Shown piece by piece: positions 34,554 to 43,214 of a DNA stretch of 64,000 bases. The notes beneath the pieces were generated by a model that saw nothing but the letters and a program-made list of their open reading frames with translations, was not told the DNA's origin and ran no database searches. Each line of letters opens with the position of its first letter. The stretch's first letter is position 1. The position numbers were made by a program, and so were the translations under genes. This DNA is from Cellulosimicrobium cellulans (GTDB taxonomy: Bacteria; Actinomycetota; Actinomycetes; Actinomycetales; Cellulomonadaceae): assembly GCF_024124905.1 (NCBI RefSeq), contig NZ_JAMXST010000001.1, positions 310,001 to 374,000 on the forward strand, in the 5' to 3' direction.

Positions 34554-35318
34554 ATGGACCTCACGAACAGCATCGTCTTCATCCCCGGCGCGACGAGCGG
34601 CATCGGCCTGGCGCTCGCCGTCGCGCTCCACGAGCACGGCAGCACCGTCGTCGTCGGCGGCCGCCGCACCGCGCTGCTGGAGCAGATCGCGGCCGAGCAC
34701 CCCGGCATCGACACCGTGCGCGTCGACACGACCGACCCGGAGAGCATCGCCTCCGCCGCGAAGGAGGTGCTCGAGCGGCACCCCGACCTCGACACGCTCG
34801 TCGCCATGGCGGGCATCATGCGCGCCGAGGACTGGCACCACCCCGAGGGGTTCCTCGACACCGCCGAGGAGATCGTCACGACGAACGTGCTCGGGCCGAT
34901 CCGTCTCGTCGGTGCGTTCGTCGAGCACCTGCAGACCCGGCCGCGCGCGACCATCGTCACCGTGTCGTCCGGGCTGGCGTTCGCCCCGCTCGCGGTCACG
35001 CCGACGTACGACGCGTCCAAGGCCGCGATCCACATGCTCAGCGAGGCGCTGCGGCTCCAGCTCGCGGACACGAGCGTCGACGTCGTCGAGCTCGTCCCCC
35101 CGTCGGTGGCGACCGACCTCATGCCCGGCCAGCGCGAGAGCGCGTTCGCCATGCCGCTCGACGAGTTCGTCGCCGAGGTCGTCGAGCTGCTGCGCACGCA
35201 GCCCGACGTGCACGAGATCCTCGTGGAGCGCGTGAAGTTCCTCCGGTACGGCGAGGCCCGCGGCGACTACGACGAGGTCGTGCGCGTGCTTAACGCCTCG
35301 GACCCGCACGGCCGCTGA
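34554..35318 (+). CDS. Short-chain dehydrogenase/reductase (DltE-like)
   Basis: 254 residues of classical SDR type: GATSGIGLALAVALHEHG (NAD(P) loop), LVAMAGIM, VTVSSGLAF with the catalytic Ser, and TYDASKAAIHM with Tyr and Lys. The Arg pair GGRRTALL after the second strand suggests NADPH. Such uncharacterised oxidoreductases are frequently the target of an adjacent MmyB-type XRE repressor. Substrate unknown. It converges on the SCO1664-like gene with 33 bp between stops. Confidence 0.88.
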   Translation: MDLTNSIVFIPGATSGIGLALAVALHEHGSTVVVGGRRTALLEQIAAEHPGIDTVRVDTTDPESIASAAKEVLERHPDLDTLVAMAGIMRAEDWHHPEGFLDTAEEIVTTNVLGPIRLVGAFVEHLQTRPRATIVTVSSGLAFAPLAVTPTYDASKAAIHMLSEALRLQLADTSVDVVELVPPSVATDLMPGQRESAFAMPLDEFVAEVVELLRTQPDVHEILVERVKFLRYGEARGDYDEVVRVLNASDPHGR

Positions 35319-35351
35319 GCCGCGGGACGTCGGGCGCGTGCGATCGGGAGG

Positions 35352-36194
35352 TCAGAAGAGCGGCCACGGGACGGCGGGCATGCCGCCCGACGGCGCCGGG
35401 AACCGTGCCGCCCCGAGCAGGCGGTCGCAGCGCTCGGCGAGGGCCGTCACCTCGTCGGGCGCGAGGAGCTCCGCGAGCCGGCGGCCGAGAGCACCGTCGG
35501 GGTCGGCGCCGCCGCCCGTGCCGAGGCTCGCGCGCACGCGCTCCACGCCCGCGAGCTCGTCGGCGTCGAGGCTCTCGCCGAGCCAGCCCCAGAGCACCGT
35601 CCGCAGCTTGGGCTCGACGTGGAAGGTGACGCCGTGGTCGACGCCGAGGCGCCGCCCGTCGGGCAGCGGCAGCACGTGCCCGCCCTTGCGGTCCGCGTTG
35701 TTCACGACCGCGTCGAACACGGCCATGCGCCGCAGCGCGGGTGTGTCCTCGTGGACCACGCTCACCGGGCGGTCCTCCTCGTCGACGCCCTCGAGCACCG
35801 TCCGCACGCCGTCCGGCGGGACGTCGCCCGTCGGGACGACGTCGACCGGCGACTGCGTCGCGTCGACCTCCTGCCAGAGCTGGACCATGCCCGGACCCAG
35901 CGGGCCGTCGCGCAGCCACGTGCGCGGCACGATCCCCCAGCCGAGCGACTCCGAGACGAGGTACGCGGCCACCTCCCGGGCCGCGAGGGTGCCGTCCGGG
36001 AAGTCCCACAGCGGCTTCTCCCCCGCCACCGGCTTGTACACGACCGAGACCTCGCCGACCCGGGCGAGGAAGGTCGCGTTCGACGCGGCACGGATGCGTC
36101 CGACGACCTCGAGGCGCGCGGTGTCGAGCGGCGTCGTGTCGGGCGGCATCGCGTCGAACGGCGTCGTGTCGACGCCGTCGTGCGGGGACGTCAC
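35352..36194 (-). CDS. SCO1664-family protein (phosphatidylinositol kinase-like fold)
   Basis: 280 residues. ATP-grasp/PI3-4-kinase-like features include VSVVYKPVAGEKPLWDFPDG (the K/P loop), REVAAYLVSESLGW, ALRRMAVFDAVVNNADRKGGH (catalytic Asn-Asp region) and GVDHGVTFH. The family is restricted to actinobacteria and has no known substrate. The GTG overlaps the TGA of the DUF3090 gene (GTGA). The order phosphatase-DUF3090-SCO1664 is conserved in actinobacteria, often beside the mycothiol ligase gene mshC, which is absent here. Confidence 0.88.
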   Translation of the reverse strand: MTSPHDGVDTTPFDAMPPDTTPLDTARLEVVGRIRAASNATFLARVGEVSVVYKPVAGEKPLWDFPDGTLAAREVAAYLVSESLGWGIVPRTWLRDGPLGPGMVQLWQEVDATQSPVDVVPTGDVPPDGVRTVLEGVDEEDRPVSVVHEDTPALRRMAVFDAVVNNADRKGGHVLPLPDGRRLGVDHGVTFHVEPKLRTVLWGWLGESLDADELAGVERVRASLGTGGGADPDGALGRRLAELLAPDEVTALAERCDRLLGAARFPAPSGGMPAVPWPLF

Positions 36195-36739
36195 GCCTCG
36201 TCGGGCAGCGCGCACTCGTGCCCGTCCGGGTCGACGGGCCGACCGCAGCGCGGGCACGCCGGTCGCCCGGCCTGCACGACGGCGCGCGTGCGCTGGGCGA
36301 AGGCGCGCGCCGTCCCGACGGGCATGCGGATGAGGAACGACTCGGCGGGCTCGGGCTCGTCCGCGTCGGGATCGAGCTCGTCGTCGTCGACGAGCGGGAA
36401 CGCCTCGACGACGACCTGCGCCGTCCGGGGGTCCCAGCTCAGCCGCATCGACCCGGTGCGGAACTCCTCCTCGACGGGGAGGTCCAGCGGGTCGTCGTCG
36501 ACGAGCTCGGCCGCCACGTCGACGGGGACGCTGTACCGGTTGTCGGGCGCCTCCATCAGCTCGTCGAGCAGGCGCTGGATGGTGTCCGCGAGGACGGCGG
36601 ACTGCTCCTTCTCCAGGGCGACGCTCGTCGTGCGGGTGCCCGTCCGGGCCTGGAGGTAGAAGGTGCGGGAGCCGGGCATCCCGACGGTTCCCACGACGAC
36701 GCGGTCGGGCCAGTCGTGCTCGTGGACGAGAGGGGGCAT
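36191..36739 (-). CDS. DUF3090 family protein
   Basis: 182 residues. The family start FYLQARTGTRTTSVALEKEQ is clear, an acidic middle follows, and the C-terminus carries a zinc-finger-like CPRCGRPVDPDGHEC. Function unknown; conserved with the SCO1664-like gene in nearly all actinobacteria, suggesting a shared pathway or complex. It is coupled to that gene by GTGA overlap and lies 55 bp after the histidine-phosphatase gene, so the three form one operon. Confidence 0.88.
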   Translation of the reverse strand: MPPLVHEHDWPDRVVVGTVGMPGSRTFYLQARTGTRTTSVALEKEQSAVLADTIQRLLDELMEAPDNRYSVPVDVAAELVDDDPLDLPVEEEFRTGSMRLSWDPRTAQVVVEAFPLVDDDELDPDADEPEPAESFLIRMPVGTARAFAQRTRAVVQAGRPACPRCGRPVDPDGHECALPDEA

Positions 36740-36794
36740 GACCCCACTCTACGAGCGCCCGCGCGCGACCCGCCGGGTGGCCGCAGGTCGGATG

Positions 36795-37514
36795 TCAGGA
36801 CGGCTGCGGCTCGCTCGCGCCGTCGTGCCGCGCCGGGCCCGCGCCGCCCCCGACCGGCGCGTCGCCGACCGGCGCCGCCGTGGCGAGCCACGAGAGGTCG
36901 CCGGAGTCGGTGTTCACGGCCACCACCTCCGGGCGGTGCGGCCCGTACCGGACGATCGAGATCGACGCCGGCCCGACGACGATCCGCTGGAACAGGTCCA
37001 GGTGCGTCCCGAGCGCGTCGGCGAGCACGGACTTGATGACGTCCCCGTGCGACACCGCGGCCCACACCGCGTCCGCCCCGTGACGCGCGGCGACCTCGGC
37101 GTCGTGCCGGCGGACGGCCTCGACGCCTCGCGCCTGCATCGCCGCGAGCGACTCCCCGCCCGGGAACACGGCCGCCGACGGCTGCGTCTGCACGACGGAC
37201 CACAGCGGCTCCGTGGCCAGGTCCTTCAGCGCGCGCCCCTGCCACTGGCCGTAGTCGCACTCGGTGATGCCCTGCTCGGTGACGGACTCCGGCGTGGCCG
37301 CCTGGCGGTCGAGCAGGGCCTGCGCCGTCTGCCGGCACCGCTCCAGCGGGCTCGTCACGACGCGCGCGAGCGGCACACCCGCGACGCGCTCGGCCGTGCG
37401 GGCCGCCTGGTCGCGACCGACCGCGTCCAGCCGGACCCCGGCAGACCGCCCGGCGAGGATCCCCCCGGCGTTCGCGGTGGTGCGGCCGTGACGGACGAGG
37501 AGGACGGTCGGCAT
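36795..37514 (-). CDS. Histidine phosphatase family protein (MSMEG_4193 type)
   Basis: 239 residues. VLLVRHGRTTANAGGILAGR carries the phosphate-binding RHG, VTSPLERCRQTAQALL the second Arg, ECDYGQWQGRAL the acid region, and AVSHGDVIKSVLADALG the second catalytic His. This is the phosphoglycerate-mutase-like phosphatase found upstream of DUF3090/SCO1664 genes; its substrate is not established. First gene of the trio; the C-terminal tail is Pro/Gly-rich. Confidence 0.9.
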   Translation of the reverse strand: MPTVLLVRHGRTTANAGGILAGRSAGVRLDAVGRDQAARTAERVAGVPLARVVTSPLERCRQTAQALLDRQAATPESVTEQGITECDYGQWQGRALKDLATEPLWSVVQTQPSAAVFPGGESLAAMQARGVEAVRRHDAEVAARHGADAVWAAVSHGDVIKSVLADALGTHLDLFQRIVVGPASISIVRYGPHRPEVVAVNTDSGDLSWLATAAPVGDAPVGGGAGPARHDGASEPQPS

Positions 37515-37572
37515 GCCCTGAGCGTAGGCGGGACCGCCGACCCGTGCGGACGGCGCGGGCGGCGTCCCGGCC

Positions 37573-38166
37573 TCAGGTGGCGAGGGCGAGCACGACGACC
37601 GCCGCCCCGAGGACGGCGTCGAGCGCGCAGCAGAACGCCGCGAGGGACGCGGAGACGACGCGGCCCGTGCGCAGGTGGTGCACGTCCCATGCCGCATGGG
37701 CGAGGAGCCCCGCGCCGACGAGCAGCCCGGCCCACGGCTGACCGAGGAGGGCGACGGCGACCGCGACGCCCACGACGACGGCCATCGCCACGGCCTGCAG
37801 CGGCAGCCCCCACGCCGGGCGGGCCGCCCCGCGCGCGAGGCCGTAGACCGCCAGCACGACGACGACGCCGAGCATCGCCCAGAACGGGTCGAAGCCGGGG
37901 AGCGCGAAGCCGACACCGATGAGCACGAACGTGAGCCCGAACAACGGCCACGCGGCGTCGCGGCGACCGAGCGCGGCCGCGCCGAGGTAGACGAACGCGG
38001 CGGCGGTCAGGACGAGCGAGGACTGCGCGGTGTCGGAGAAACCGACCCACGCGGCCACGGCGAGCGCGCCGCCGAAGAGCGCACCCGTGACGACGGGCCA
38101 CCACGCGGCGGGCCGGGCGAGAGCGCGCCCCGCGGTGCGCGCGGGGGTACGGTCCGCGGCGGTCAT
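37573..38166 (-). CDS. Six-helix membrane protein of unknown function
   Basis: 197 residues with about six hydrophobic helices (VVTGALFGGALAVAAWVGF; SLVLTAAAFVYLGAAALG; LFGLTFVLIGVGFALPG; and three more) and the short motif AHAAWDVHHLRTGRV near the C-terminus. I recognise no transport family. The ATG overlaps the stop of the TetR gene (ATGA), so the TetR protein probably controls this membrane protein as in many drug-responsive pairs. Confidence 0.75.
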   Translation of the reverse strand: MTAADRTPARTAGRALARPAAWWPVVTGALFGGALAVAAWVGFSDTAQSSLVLTAAAFVYLGAAALGRRDAAWPLFGLTFVLIGVGFALPGFDPFWAMLGVVVVLAVYGLARGAARPAWGLPLQAVAMAVVVGVAVAVALLGQPWAGLLVGAGLLAHAAWDVHHLRTGRVVSASLAAFCCALDAVLGAAVVVLALAT

Positions 38167-38786
38167 CGCGCCACCTCGTCCGGAACCGCGGGCACCGGCG
38201 TGCCGGGCGGGGTGAAGGCGGCGAGGACCGTCGCGGTGATGGTCGTCGCCGCGTCGTCGGGCGCGAGCCGGCCCGCGTCGATCTCCTCCGCGGCGCCGTG
38301 CATCACCCGGTGCAGGGTGCCGACCAACCAGGATGTCGGCAGGTCGGCCCGGAACACCCCGTCCGCGCGACCCCGCTCGACGAGCCGCTCGACCCGGGAC
38401 GCCGGCCGCGCGTGCAGCGCGAGCACCCGCTCGGGCCCGAGCGCCTCCGTCGCCGCGGTGAGGAGCGAGCCGACCTGCACGATCGTCAGCCAGCTCTGTC
38501 GGACGAGGCGCACCAGCGCGTCGCGCGGGTCGCCGGTCAGGTCGACGGCGTCGAGCGCCGCGTCACCCTCCTCGATCGCGCGCGCGACGACCGCGTCGAC
38601 GAGCACCGCCCGGTTCGCGAAGTGGCCGTAGAGCGTGACCCTGCCGACTCCCGCGGACCGTGCGATCTCGGCGACGCTCGCGTCGGGGTCACGGCTCAGG
38701 CACACGGCCGCCGCGTCGAGGATCGCCTCGACGTTCCGGCGCGCGTCGGCGCGCCGGGTCTGCTGCTGGATGGGTTCTCCGGGCAT
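38163..38786 (-). CDS. TetR-family transcriptional regulator
   Basis: 207 residues. The HTH is VEAILDAAAVCLSRDPDASVAEIARSAGVGRVTLYGHFANRAVLVDAVV (landmark, residues about 19-66); the helical ligand-binding domain follows and the protein ends in a Pro-rich tail. A TetR-type palindrome lies 25 bp upstream of its start, so it is probably autorepressing together with the coupled membrane-protein gene. Ligand unknown. Confidence 0.9.
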   Translation of the reverse strand: MPGEPIQQQTRRADARRNVEAILDAAAVCLSRDPDASVAEIARSAGVGRVTLYGHFANRAVLVDAVVARAIEEGDAALDAVDLTGDPRDALVRLVRQSWLTIVQVGSLLTAATEALGPERVLALHARPASRVERLVERGRADGVFRADLPTSWLVGTLHRVMHGAAEEIDAGRLAPDDAATTITATVLAAFTPPGTPVPAVPDEVAR

Positions 38787-38810
38787 GTCGCCCTCCGTAG
38801 TCGAACACCA

Positions 38811-38825
38811 CTGTACGAGTTACAG
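38811..38825. promoter_or_regulatory. Candidate TetR operator
   Basis: CTGTA-CGAGT-TACAG, a 5-bp inverted repeat with a 5-bp spacer in an AT-richer patch, 25 bp upstream of the TetR gene start. It is the only dyad in that promoter. Confidence 0.5.
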
Positions 38826-38896
38826 GACCGACTCCACCCGAAGTTCGGGGCAGAGTCAAGGGTTCGGCAGCGGATTCCTGAACGCGGCCGAGCGCG

Positions 38897-39502
38897 TCAG
38901 CCGATCACGCGGACCGACAGACCCTGCGACGCGAACGCCGTGACGCGCTCGCGCAGCCGCTCGACGTCGACGTGCGTCGCCAGTCCCAGCGCGGGGTCGA
39001 CCTCGAAGCGCACCGTCGTCCCCGTCGAGCCGTCGTCGGCGACCGGGACCAGGTCCGTGACCGGGACGCCCCGCGCGTAGCGCTGGGTCCACGAACCGTT
39101 CAGCCGGCGGTTCGTGTGCACCAGCTCGGCGCTCAGCGCGCTCACGACGGACATCCCGCGTCGCGCACGCCCGTCCGGCAGCACCGGCGGCTGCGTCGCG
39201 TCGAAGAACCGCAGGTCCCGCGTCGCCATCACCGGCTTCTTGACGAACCGGCCCGCGTCGTCCGGCAGCGTGGCGGTGCCACGACCGTCGTCCGCGACGG
39301 TGGCACCCCAGGCGCGCAGCGTCACGACGGCGGAGCCCCCGCCACGGTCCTCGGCCTCCTCCGCGGCATACGCCAGCACCTCCAGCACCAGGTGCTCCAC
39401 ACCGCCCGGTGCCAGCTCGTGCGCACGACGCCGCACGTCTGCGAGGTGCTCGTGGTCGACCGACGCCGACCAGTCGTGCGTCGTCCTCGTCCAACCGGTC
39501 AC
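38897..39502 (-). CDS. GHKL (gyrase B-like) ATP-binding protein
   Basis: 201 residues that look like an isolated GyrB-type ATPase domain. GVEHLVLEVLAYAAEEAED holds the helix that normally carries the Glu-Asn pair (here Glu without the classical Asn), WGATVADDGRG is the ATP-lid Asp-Gly motif, and TTVRFEVDP is the closing strand. The C-terminal topoisomerase parts are missing at normal size for this actinobacterial family. Activity unknown. GTG with GGGGAGG upstream. It is the last resident gene before the island junction. Confidence 0.75.
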   Translation of the reverse strand: MTGWTRTTHDWSASVDHEHLADVRRRAHELAPGGVEHLVLEVLAYAAEEAEDRGGGSAVVTLRAWGATVADDGRGTATLPDDAGRFVKKPVMATRDLRFFDATQPPVLPDGRARRGMSVVSALSAELVHTNRRLNGSWTQRYARGVPVTDLVPVADDGSTGTTVRFEVDPALGLATHVDVERLRERVTAFASQGLSVRVIG

Positions 39503-39577
39503 GGCCCTCCCCCTCGGTGACGCCACGGATGCGAATCTCTCACGGCTGGAGGGGATGCGCGACGGTGCGCAAACACG

Positions 39578-39607
39578 GAGAGGGACCGGCCGAAGCCGAT
39601 CCCTCTC
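39578..39607 (-). terminator. Native terminator of the tRNA-Pro gene
   Basis: Read on the minus strand, GAGAGGGATCGGC-TTCG-GCCGGTCCCTCTC forms a 13-bp stem with one mismatch and a UUCG tetraloop, then CGTGTTT. It starts four bases after the tRNA discriminator position. Such a hairpin belongs directly behind a tRNA gene, showing that this flank is the original chromosomal tRNA locus. Confidence 0.8.
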
Positions 39608-39611
39608 GATG

Positions 39612-39653
39612 TCGGGCTGACAGGATTTGAACCTGCGACCCCCTGACCCCCAG
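39612..39653 (-). other. tRNA-Pro(GGG) 3' fragment: attachment site at left end of island
   Basis: On the minus strand the sequence runs from anticodon loop CTGGGGG (anticodon GGG) through TCAGG, variable loop GGGTC, T arm GCAGG-TTCAAAT-CCTGT and acceptor CAGCCCG to the discriminator A. The 5' half (acceptor, D arm, first anticodon arm) is absent: what lies at 39654 onward does not pair. This is what a site-specific integrase using the 3' half of a tRNA gene leaves at one end. The intact gene should lie at the far end of the island. The remaining 39654-39888 is non-coding; it holds CATGCA-TGGTT-TGCATG (39726-39742) and a GGTCCCC direct repeat, possible integrase arm sites. Confidence 0.75.
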
Positions 39654-39888
39654 GCGTCCAGACGGCTCCGCCGATCCCGAAACCCGCGTCGTTCCGGACC
39701 CCAGGTCATGCAGCGCGTGTCACGACATGCATGGTTTGCATGATTCTGGTCCCCTTTTGGTCCCCCTCGTCACCGCGGCTTGAAGGGCTGATTGACACTT
39801 TGTTTCTCGGTCGAAGCGTCTCTTGTGCCAGCCAGATGCTTGACCGGGTCAAGGGCGTCCGAGTGGGCCACACGTCTTGCGTGCATCA

Positions 39889-40590
39889 TCAGTCCTCGAC
39901 GGGATGAGTACGATCCTTTGGCAGCCGCCAACCTGCCGGAACTCGATCGTCAGCGATGCTCGGGTTGGGCACTGGCAGTTGCCGCTCCTCTATGCGGACC
40001 GTGTAGCGGTGCCAGCCGGATGCTGCCTGAAACCTTGCCAGCCGGAGTTGCGTTACACCGAGAGGATCGGACACGTCACGGCTCACGCGACCACGGAACC
40101 AGACGTCGGAGATGCCATGCGGAAGGACAAGGTCGTCCACGTCCTCCCCCGTCCCGCCTTCGTAGGAGTCGGAAAGACGATAGAAGTAGGAGCCATCCCT
40201 ATGTTGCCGAGCGAACAAGAACAAATGTCGCTCATCCGCCGATTGAGCTAGAAGCTTCTCGAAGTTCTGGCACGCCCACTGCGTCGCCAGCATCTCGGCG
40301 CAAACTCGCGCTAACTGATTCAGACGCGTGGGGATCGATCCACTCTCGGTCTGTGGCCGACCCTCCCTCTTCGCTCGCGCCCACTCAGCCAACAAGCGCT
40401 CGGCTGGCGGCGACGTGACCTCGACGATGCCCTTGCGTCCTCTGCTATCGGGGTAGGTCCAAGAACCGTCTGGCATCTTGTCACCAGCGCCCGCGTCCGC
40501 CAACGAGATGTCGATCCCAAGCACTTGTTCCATCGCCAGGAACGCAATCTCCTCTTCGCGACGAGCCTTCGCCCCGACCGCATTGCTCAT
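39889..40590 (-). CDS. Unknown protein of the restriction-like module
   Basis: 233 residues, no family recognised. The N-terminal part (ARREEEIAFLAMEQVLGIDI), then LADAGAGDKMPDGSW and RKGIVEVTSPPAERLLAEW, has a strand with conserved-looking Asp and Glu separated by about 15 residues. That could be a diverged PD-(D/E)XK-type core (the Lys position is Thr). The remainder is mixed alpha/beta with HLFLFARQHRDGSYFYRLSD. It lies 71 bp downstream of the GHKL-nuclease gene on the same strand in the same lower-GC block, so it is probably the third component or an accessory nuclease/immunity factor. Confidence 0.7.
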   Translation of the reverse strand: MSNAVGAKARREEEIAFLAMEQVLGIDISLADAGAGDKMPDGSWTYPDSRGRKGIVEVTSPPAERLLAEWARAKREGRPQTESGSIPTRLNQLARVCAEMLATQWACQNFEKLLAQSADERHLFLFARQHRDGSYFYRLSDSYEGGTGEDVDDLVLPHGISDVWFRGRVSRDVSDPLGVTQLRLARFQAASGWHRYTVRIEERQLPVPNPSIADDRVPAGWRLPKDRTHPVED

Positions 40591-40661
40591 AGGTTCAGCG
40601 TCCTCTGGCTTCGGAGTTGCCCGGTGTCATGTGGACCACCAGCAGGTGCCTGGTCGGCCTC

Positions 40662-43214
40662 CTACGTCTGCTCTTCATCTGCTTGGGGCAAATCGTCAAC
40701 ATATGCGTGGATCGTGGCAAGCACGTTCTCGGGCTTGATGTTGAGTTCCACTCGGTCTTCACGAGCCATGAAGTATCCAGGAGCCATACGGCTCAATGCC
40801 AAGCACTCTTCACGCAACTCGGCGTCAGTAATCGTTAGCTTCTTAGTGAGGCGGAGCGCGGTTCTGAGTGCCGCGTACTCGACCGTGTGGTCTCGATCAT
40901 CCTGCTGGAGCTCCCACACTGTCTCCAAGATTTGTTGATGCGGGCTGGACTCCGGCTGAGACAGAGCAATGGCATCGACCCACTTTTCTGCGTCTGCTGG
41001 ACTTTGACAAGTGGCGAGCAGTTCGCGCATCTTTGCCAGATTCACTCGCTTGATCGGCGCCAGCCTCACCAGCCTCGCCAAGTCCTTCGCGCGCATGAGG
41101 GTGATGCCTTTGGTCGGGTTCGCCACCCGATCGGCCTGGATCTCGCGCATGACCGCACCGAGGTCATCTGCACCGGTCTCGAAGTCCGGTCCGACAACGA
41201 TCGCAAAATCGCACTCCGCTTCATCGCGGTGGCGCGCAATAGTGGATACCTCAACGCCGCTCTTCTTTACTTTTCCGCCGGGCTTCTCTTTGCTCTTGGC
41301 CTCTAGGGAGACTCGATACTGAGTCTTTCCATGCTCACCCGCAGGTAGGAACGCTTCCGCAAGCCCGTCCTGCTCGTCCTTTGCTGCTTTCGGGACGGCC
41401 TCGAAACCGAGTTGCTGGAATACCTCGACCAGCGCAAGCTCAAGGCCTTTGGCGCTAGTTAGCGATGCCATCAGGCCCTGCGCGACGGTAATTGAGTTGC
41501 GCGCACCCGACGAACGTGCAAGGTGGCGAAGTAGCTCGTCGCGAGAGTCCAGAACGGTCGAAACGGCGGAGTCATCAAGGTTTGCGTCGTGAAGCCCTGC
41601 TTCAAGAAGAATCTCCGCCATTGCGAAAAGTTCCAGAGGGAGGTTCTTCTTGCGATCGTTGAACTCGTCGGCAAAGTGTGCCACGAAGGGATGCTCAAGG
41701 TTGATCGAGAGCTGCCCGCTTGCGCTGTCCAGCATCGCCATTGGAAGCAGCGTGCCGAGGTCTTCATACACGACATCGCCGATGAGACCGCCGCCATCAG
41801 TGATACGACTTTCGAGAAAAGCGATCAGCTCTGCGGCGGTCGGGAACTTCTTCTTGTCGATCGGTACGAGATGGCGGGAGTGAATCTTCTCCTCATACGA
41901 GTCCACGACCATTCGCAGGATCGGTCGTTCCGTGAGGCTCGCAGGGCTGTCAGCGAAGCGCTGCGAGGCCCGCCTTTCGCGAGCGGTCTCGGTTTCGTGT
42001 GCGTCCAGTTTCGTTCGTGCAAGGTTGAAGAGACCACGAAGGAGTTCTCGGGCGCGCTCGACCACGGGGCTCGCGAGCAGAGTCTCGCGGCTGGATCGGA
42101 GCTCGGCGTCGAGACGATCGATGTTGATAACCAGGCGGAACCGCGAGAAGGTGCCGTGGCGAAGGCTGTTTCGGTCGATTCCGAACCCTGAGTCGTCGGG
42201 GTTGATGAGTCGGCCATGGACGTAGACGAAGAAGCCGTTGCTTCTCCCAACTGCTTCAGATTTTCCCGCATCGATGGGGTCTTCGTAGAGCTCAAGGTAC
42301 CCACTGACAGGGCCCAGACTCTTGTCGACTAGGAGAAAGTGCTGGTACTCGGCTTCAGGAATCTTCTCGTCCGCGTCCGCGTCTAGCTCCTCTGGAGCAG
42401 GACTCGGGATGGTGAGAATATCTTTGCCGAGAACCCACGTCCCGACCTGCTTCGCGGATGCTTTCGAGGCGACGACTTCGTTGCCGTTCAGATACAGGGA
42501 GAAGTCATCGCGCAATGGCATGGCGGTAGATAGAACCCATCGAAGCCTGCCTGCGGAGAGTTCGATCGCCATCGGTTTGAGTTCGGTGATGATCGCCACG
42601 GTCCAGGAGTCCTCGGCCTCGTCCCCAAAGAGAGTCAGGTTCTCGCGGCCGGTGTCGTCAGACAGCCAGGGACGAACGGCTCTGTGCGCTTCCTCCTCGG
42701 TGAGTTCACGAAGCGGAAGCTGGACTGGTGGCGTCGCGGTGCCTTCAGACTCGTCAGTGCGTTCGCTCGCCGGTGGAGGCGTTGGAATCGCCTTGAAATC
42801 CATGGTTGTCGAGAAGAATTTCCCGTCCGCCTTCGTGATGTGTGTCAGGCGGGTGCCCAGGACGTAAGCTGCGAGCTTGCCGATGCCGAACTTCCCGATG
42901 GTACGGCGACCACGGGCGGTTGTGCGGTTGCTGGCCTTGACGGAGTCGCCGACGATCCAGTGGACCTTGAGCCCGGTTGCATCCATCCCAGTTCCGTTGT
43001 CAAGGATGGCGATAGACGCGTCACTCGCAGCTCGGTCAGGTGACATGACGGTATGTACGCACGTCGCATCGGCGTCAAAAGCATTTGAGACCAGTTCTTC
43101 AATCGCCTTGTTGGGGCTGCTATAGAGACCTTCGGAGAATAGGCCGATGATCTGGAAACTGATTTCGACATTGATGTGGTCTGTGACAGTGCCCGACTCG
43201 AAGAATGTGGTCAT
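40662..43214 (-). CDS. GHKL (Hsp90/MORC-like) ATPase fused to a PD-(D/E)XK-like nuclease domain
   Basis: 850 residues. Residues 1-220 are a GHKL ATPase: IEELVSNAFDADA (39-50, Glu/Asn), LDNGTGMD (71-78) and GKFGIGKLAAYVLG (107-120, ATP lid). A second-domain-like region with an S5 fold extends to about 400 (VYVHGRLINPDDSGFGIDRN). Residues about 590-720 resemble a restriction-endonuclease-like domain: LVEVFQQLGFEAVP, Asp in DEQDGLAEAF, YRVSLEAKSKE (E-x-K) and CDFAIVVGPDF. The C-terminal 100 residues are helical. It is joined to the methyltransferase by ATGA overlap. MORC/MutL-like ATPases in restriction-modification operons have been predicted bioinformatically; this fits. AT-richer codons than neighbours. 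Confidence 0.8.
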   Translation of the reverse strand: MTTFFESGTVTDHINVEISFQIIGLFSEGLYSSPNKAIEELVSNAFDADATCVHTVMSPDRAASDASIAILDNGTGMDATGLKVHWIVGDSVKASNRTTARGRRTIGKFGIGKLAAYVLGTRLTHITKADGKFFSTTMDFKAIPTPPPASERTDESEGTATPPVQLPLRELTEEEAHRAVRPWLSDDTGRENLTLFGDEAEDSWTVAIITELKPMAIELSAGRLRWVLSTAMPLRDDFSLYLNGNEVVASKASAKQVGTWVLGKDILTIPSPAPEELDADADEKIPEAEYQHFLLVDKSLGPVSGYLELYEDPIDAGKSEAVGRSNGFFVYVHGRLINPDDSGFGIDRNSLRHGTFSRFRLVINIDRLDAELRSSRETLLASPVVERARELLRGLFNLARTKLDAHETETARERRASQRFADSPASLTERPILRMVVDSYEEKIHSRHLVPIDKKKFPTAAELIAFLESRITDGGGLIGDVVYEDLGTLLPMAMLDSASGQLSINLEHPFVAHFADEFNDRKKNLPLELFAMAEILLEAGLHDANLDDSAVSTVLDSRDELLRHLARSSGARNSITVAQGLMASLTSAKGLELALVEVFQQLGFEAVPKAAKDEQDGLAEAFLPAGEHGKTQYRVSLEAKSKEKPGGKVKKSGVEVSTIARHRDEAECDFAIVVGPDFETGADDLGAVMREIQADRVANPTKGITLMRAKDLARLVRLAPIKRVNLAKMRELLATCQSPADAEKWVDAIALSQPESSPHQQILETVWELQQDDRDHTVEYAALRTALRLTKKLTITDAELREECLALSRMAPGYFMAREDRVELNIKPENVLATIHAYVDDLPQADEEQT

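Noticed and set aside
38897-39502. DNA gyrase subunit B fragment (pseudogene)
   Set aside because: The 201-residue size with its own GTG and strong ribosome site is a self-contained ATPase-domain protein; there is no trace of the rest of GyrB downstream.
39612-39653. Intact tRNA gene
   Set aside because: Acceptor 5' strand, D arm and 5' anticodon stem are missing; sequence beyond 39653 does not pair.
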